NCBI GenBank assembly: GCA_002404055.1
Contig: DHIZ01000208.1
Span: 1 to 16,144, forward strand
From: Chloroflexi bacterium UBA4733
GTDB lineage: Bacteria; Chloroflexota; UBA4733
DNA: 16,144 nt
Direction: 5' to 3'
Shown here: in pieces, positions 14,046-16,144 of the stretch
Layout of the letters: every line of letters begins with the position of its first letter
Position numbering within the stretch: the stretch's first letter is position 1
Notes under the pieces: generated by a model
The model's input: only the letters and a program-made list of their open reading frames with translations
Database searches by the model: none
Told to the model about the DNA's origin: nothing
Translations under genes and position numbers: made by a program

Positions 14046-15057
14046 AGTAGCCGGCCTGGCGATCTACCAGGCCGTGTAATGGCTGCCCCGCAGCGAAGCA
14101 ACGGATATTGTCGCACCAGAAGTCGACCATATGCCGGAACACCGCATCGGTGCGCGGCGCGATGTGCGGCGTGATGACCACGTTCGGCAGTGACCAGAGC
14201 GGGCTATCAGCGGCCAGTGGCTCGGCGCCGACGGTATCGAGTCCGGCCCCGGCGATCCGGCCTGAGCGGAGCGCCGCCACCAGCGCCGCCTCATCCACCA
14301 GACGGCCCCGCGCCACGTTAATGAGGAATGCTGACGGCTTCATGGCTGCCAGCGCCGCCGCGTCGATGATGGCGACCGTGGCGGCCGTGGCCGGCATCGC
14401 CAACGCTACGACATCGACCTCTCCCAACGCCGCGTGCAGGTCCGCCTGCTCGAAGGAGCGGTCTACGAATGGCAGATCCCGGCGTGTCCGCGTCATGCCC
14501 AGCACCCGCATGCCGAAGCCGGCCTTGCAAATACGAGCAAGCGCGCTGCCGACCTCACCGACTCCCAGCACGGCGATCGTTTTGCCGAAAAGCTCCACCA
14601 TCGGCTGGGAGCCGGAGATGTCCGCTCCCGAACGCCATCGCTGCGCCTGCTGGTCGGCGACGAAAGCAGGCAGGTGGCGGGCGAGCGCCAGCAAGAGCGC
14701 CACGGCGTGCTCGGCCATCGACTCCGCCATCGGACCTTTGGTCGCCGTGAGGGCCACCTGCTCCGCCGCGACCAACTCCGGGGTGAGGATATCTTCGACC
14801 CCAACGGTCATCGCCTGCACCCAACGCAGCCGGGGAAACTGCGTCAGTACGGCGTTAGAGGGCAGAAATGTCGGCCAGACGATCGCTCCGTCCGCTGTCG
14901 CCAGTCGCTCCAGGAACGCCGCCGGCGCTGCAATAAGCTCGACCCGCACTTGGGGATGCGCTGCGCACAACCGGCTCAGGTCATCCTCAGTCAAGGCGAC
15001 CCGAATAGTCGGTGGTACCGTGACTACTACCAGCAACGCGCTGTTCTCAGTTGACAT
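14044..15057 (-). CDS. D-2-hydroxyacid dehydrogenase (NAD-binding)
   Basis: A 337-residue NAD(P)-dependent dehydrogenase of the D-isomer 2-hydroxyacid family, which interconverts 2-oxo acids and D-2-hydroxy acids (glyoxylate/hydroxypyruvate type). The Rossmann dinucleotide loop is GVGEVG (G165-x-G167-x-x-G170). The catalytic set is complete: R250 in NVARGRLVDE, E279 in GAEPL and H298 in TPHIAP. The segment GPMAESMAEHAVALLLALAR (109-128) is the usual helix before the cofactor domain. The frame is open to 15150, but the ATG at 15057 is preferred, with GGAGG ten bases before and the normal family length. A fragment of a PLP decarboxylase follows on the same strand. Together with the ruined RuBisCO-like and sugar-acid kinase genes on the other side it suggests a former sugar-acid pathway. 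Confidence 0.9.
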   Translation of the reverse strand: MSTENSALLVVVTVPPTIRVALTEDDLSRLCAAHPQVRVELIAAPAAFLERLATADGAIVWPTFLPSNAVLTQFPRLRWVQAMTVGVEDILTPELVAAEQVALTATKGPMAESMAEHAVALLLALARHLPAFVADQQAQRWRSGADISGSQPMVELFGKTIAVLGVGEVGSALARICKAGFGMRVLGMTRTRRDLPFVDRSFEQADLHAALGEVDVVALAMPATAATVAIIDAAALAAMKPSAFLINVARGRLVDEAALVAALRSGRIAGAGLDTVGAEPLAADSPLWSLPNVVITPHIAPRTDAVFRHMVDFWCDNIRCFAAGQPLHGLVDRQAGY

Positions 15058-15130
15058 AGTGTGCCCGCCTCCTTCACTCGCGACGGTTCTCGCAGCGTCA
15101 CTCGCGTGCGGCACGGCTCGGCGCCGATTG

Positions 15131-15180
15131 GCATCGCCCACGCTTCGCATCGCCCCACGCCTCGCATCGCCCCACGCCTC
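15131..15180. repeat. 17-base tandem repeat, three copies
   Basis: The unit GCATCGCCCCACGCCTC occurs exactly at 15147-15163 and 15164-15180. A first copy at 15131-15146 has one base missing and one change, and a fourth begins at 15181 and degenerates. It lies in the upstream region of the minus-strand dehydrogenase gene, beyond its start codon. It has no spacers and is not a CRISPR; it is a small minisatellite-like array. Confidence 0.8.
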
Positions 15181-15218
15181 GCAACCCCCCGCGCCGGTGA
15201 GGGCGACGTTAGACGCCG

Positions 15219-15842
15219 TTGCGTTGTAGCATCCTACAATACCAAAGTGCCAAGCGCGACGAAGTCGTGCTCTCCTTCCCCTTTGAGAACGTCGGCGCCA
15301 ACCTGCCCACCCTCGTCACCACCGTCGCCGGCAACCTCTTCGAACTACGCGAACTCTCCGCCGTGCGCTTGCTCGGTCTCGACCTGCCCGCCGCCTTCGT
15401 TCGTGCCTACTCCGGTCCCCAGTTCGGCATCGCCGGGACCCGCCGCCTGGCCGGTGTCGACCACCTGCACGTCAACGGTCTGCGGAACAAGTTCTGGGGA
15501 CCGGACGACTCTGTAGTGGCCTCCATCCAGGCTTGCCTGACACCCATGTTCGGCGGTTACCAGGCCATGCCCGTCCTCTCCTCCGGTCAGACCGTGCTGC
15601 AAGCGCCGGAAACCTACAGCCGGAGCGGTACCATCGACCTCATGTACCTGGCGGGCGGCGGCATCATGGCCCATCCCGCCGCCCCGGCAGCCGGCGTCTA
15701 CGCCCTGCGCCAGGCCTGGGAAGCGGCGGTAGCGCGCGTGCCGTTGGACGACTACGCTGCCGGCCACCCCGCACTGGCCCAGGCGATGGCGACGTTCGGC
15801 GGACGCGCCCGGCCTGCGGCGCCACCCGCTGCGCCCGCATGA
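15219..15842 (+). pseudogene. RuBisCO-like protein remnant, internal in-frame deletion
   Basis: The open frame of 207 codons joins two parts of a RuBisCO-like protein. From about residue 15 it reads VVLSFPFENVGANLP, GNLFELRELSAVRLL and SGPQFGIAGTRR. At about residue 80 (base 15459) it jumps directly to DHLHVNGLRNKF, MPVLSSGQ, MYLAGGGIMAHP and YALRQAWEAA. In RuBisCO these correspond to the end of the N-terminal domain, and then the H327/K334 region, the SSG phosphate site, the GGG-x-x-x-HP site and the C-terminal helices. The missing part, roughly 160-180 residues, holds the KPK lysine, the carbamylated lysine with its DDE acids and the H294 region. The first 80 or so residues are absent too, and only a TTG offers a start. 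It cannot be active. Its stop overlaps the next gene (ATGA), an operon layout typical of RLP/kinase pairs. Confidence 0.78.
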
Positions 15843-16042
15843 CGAACGGCCTCCGACTCGCCTTCTACGGTGACGACTTCACCGGCTCAACCGACGCCCT
15901 GGAAGCCCTCACCAGCGCCGGGTTGCGCAGCGTGCTCTTCCTGGAGCCGCCCACGGCCCTGCCGGTTGCCCTGCTCAACATCCTGGACCTGGCGGACGAC
16001 GCACTGGCCGAGCAAGGCAACGCGGCGTGTCCGTCCCACTAA
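15839..16042 (+). pseudogene. Four-carbon acid sugar kinase (DUF1537) remnant, N-terminal part
   Basis: An ATG overlapping the preceding stop opens 67 codons beginning MTNGLRLAFYGDDFTGSTDA, followed by LEALTSAGLRSVLFLEPPT. This is the highly characteristic start (GDDxTGSxD) of DUF1537 kinases, which phosphorylate four-carbon sugar acids such as 3-oxo-tetronates and, in the isoapionate pathway, 3-oxo-isoapionate. Family members have about 400-450 residues. Here similarity stops after PPT (about base 15957), and the frame ends at a TAA (16040-16042) after unrelated residues. The nucleotide-binding C-terminal domain is missing from the window. Directly after the stop come two inverted repeats, so the gene may have been cut by the element they mark. 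Confidence 0.75.
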
Positions 16043-16045
16043 TAG

Positions 16046-16068
16046 CGGATACGCCAGTGGTGTATCCG
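16046..16068. repeat. Inverted repeat CGGATAC/GTATCCG
   Basis: CGGATAC (16046-16052) and GTATCCG (16062-16068) are exact seven-base inverted arms with a nine-base loop. They lie three bases after the stop of the truncated kinase. No T-run follows, so a standard terminator is unlikely. It may be one edge of a small repeat element that continues beyond the window. Confidence 0.6.
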
Positions 16069-16104
16069 ATGCAAATGGCGAGCAGCCGTGCCGGGCGCCG
16101 GCCA

Positions 16105-16124
16105 CCCGGCCATAAATGGCCGGG
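16105..16124. repeat. Perfect 9+9 inverted repeat, REP/MITE-like
   Basis: CCCGGCCAT (16105-16113) and ATGGCCGGG (16116-16124) are exact inverted arms with only AA between, a very stable cruciform or hairpin with GC-rich ends. It sits in non-coding DNA at the window edge, after the cut kinase. The form suits a dispersed extragenic palindrome or the terminal hairpin of a miniature element. No second copy is present in this window. Confidence 0.65.
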
Positions 16125-16144
16125 CTAACCACCCGCTGCGGCGG

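Noticed and set aside
15131..15186. Short repeats as a CRISPR array
   Set aside because: Units are directly tandem, 17 bases long and without spacers.

Overview
The window is GC-rich DNA of a free-living heterotrophic bacterium. The gene content resembles the Chloroflexota, Thermomicrobia/Sphaerobacter type: Tat-like lipoprotein sugar-binding proteins, PhyH oxygenases, SMP-30 lactonases, DUF1537 kinases and RuBisCO-like proteins. That assignment is an inference from gene repertoire and composition, since no rRNA or other phylogenetic marker is present.

Layout. 1-1065: two ruined genes, a sugar-binding protein and a zinc alcohol dehydrogenase, each reduced to end pieces. 1147-2055: an intact SMP-30/gluconolactonase-like hydrolase. 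2202-4845 (minus): a Ca2+/H+ antiporter of the CAX family and an orphan ABC solute-binding lipoprotein. 4983-6392: a Fic AMP-transferase carrying its own inhibitory motif. 6393-6819: a non-coding stretch holding a duplicated scrap of the CAX 3' end and the last 47 codons of a GNAT acetyltransferase. 6820-10054: a catabolic block made of an internally shortened PhyH dioxygenase overlapping a class V aminotransferase, then an amidohydrolase. 10128-11728: an ABC-type AAA ATPase followed closely by a short PIN-like protein, the best candidate for a little-described system (possibly defence). 11718-12917 (minus): a PatB/MalY C-S lyase. 13095-13619: a Phd/YefM-RelE/ParE toxin-antitoxin operon with a readable promoter and a dyad over its -10 box. 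13620-14043: non-coding, with palindromes and the 5' scrap of a PLP decarboxylase. 14044-15057 (minus): a D-2-hydroxyacid dehydrogenase. 15219-16042: remains of a RuBisCO-like protein overlapping a four-carbon acid sugar kinase. The window ends in two perfect inverted repeats.

The strongest overall pattern is decay by internal deletion. At least four genes (solute-binding protein, alcohol dehydrogenase, PhyH, RuBisCO-like protein) keep recognisable material from both sides of a missing middle. Others (CAX copy, GNAT, PLP decarboxylase, kinase, PIN-like) survive only as end pieces. The intact genes point to uptake and breakdown of sugars or sugar acids (solute-binding protein, lactonase, hydroxyacid dehydrogenase, and the wrecked RLP/kinase pair). 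The ATPase/PIN pair, the toxin-antitoxin operon and the Fic gene are typical of an accessory, exchange-prone region.
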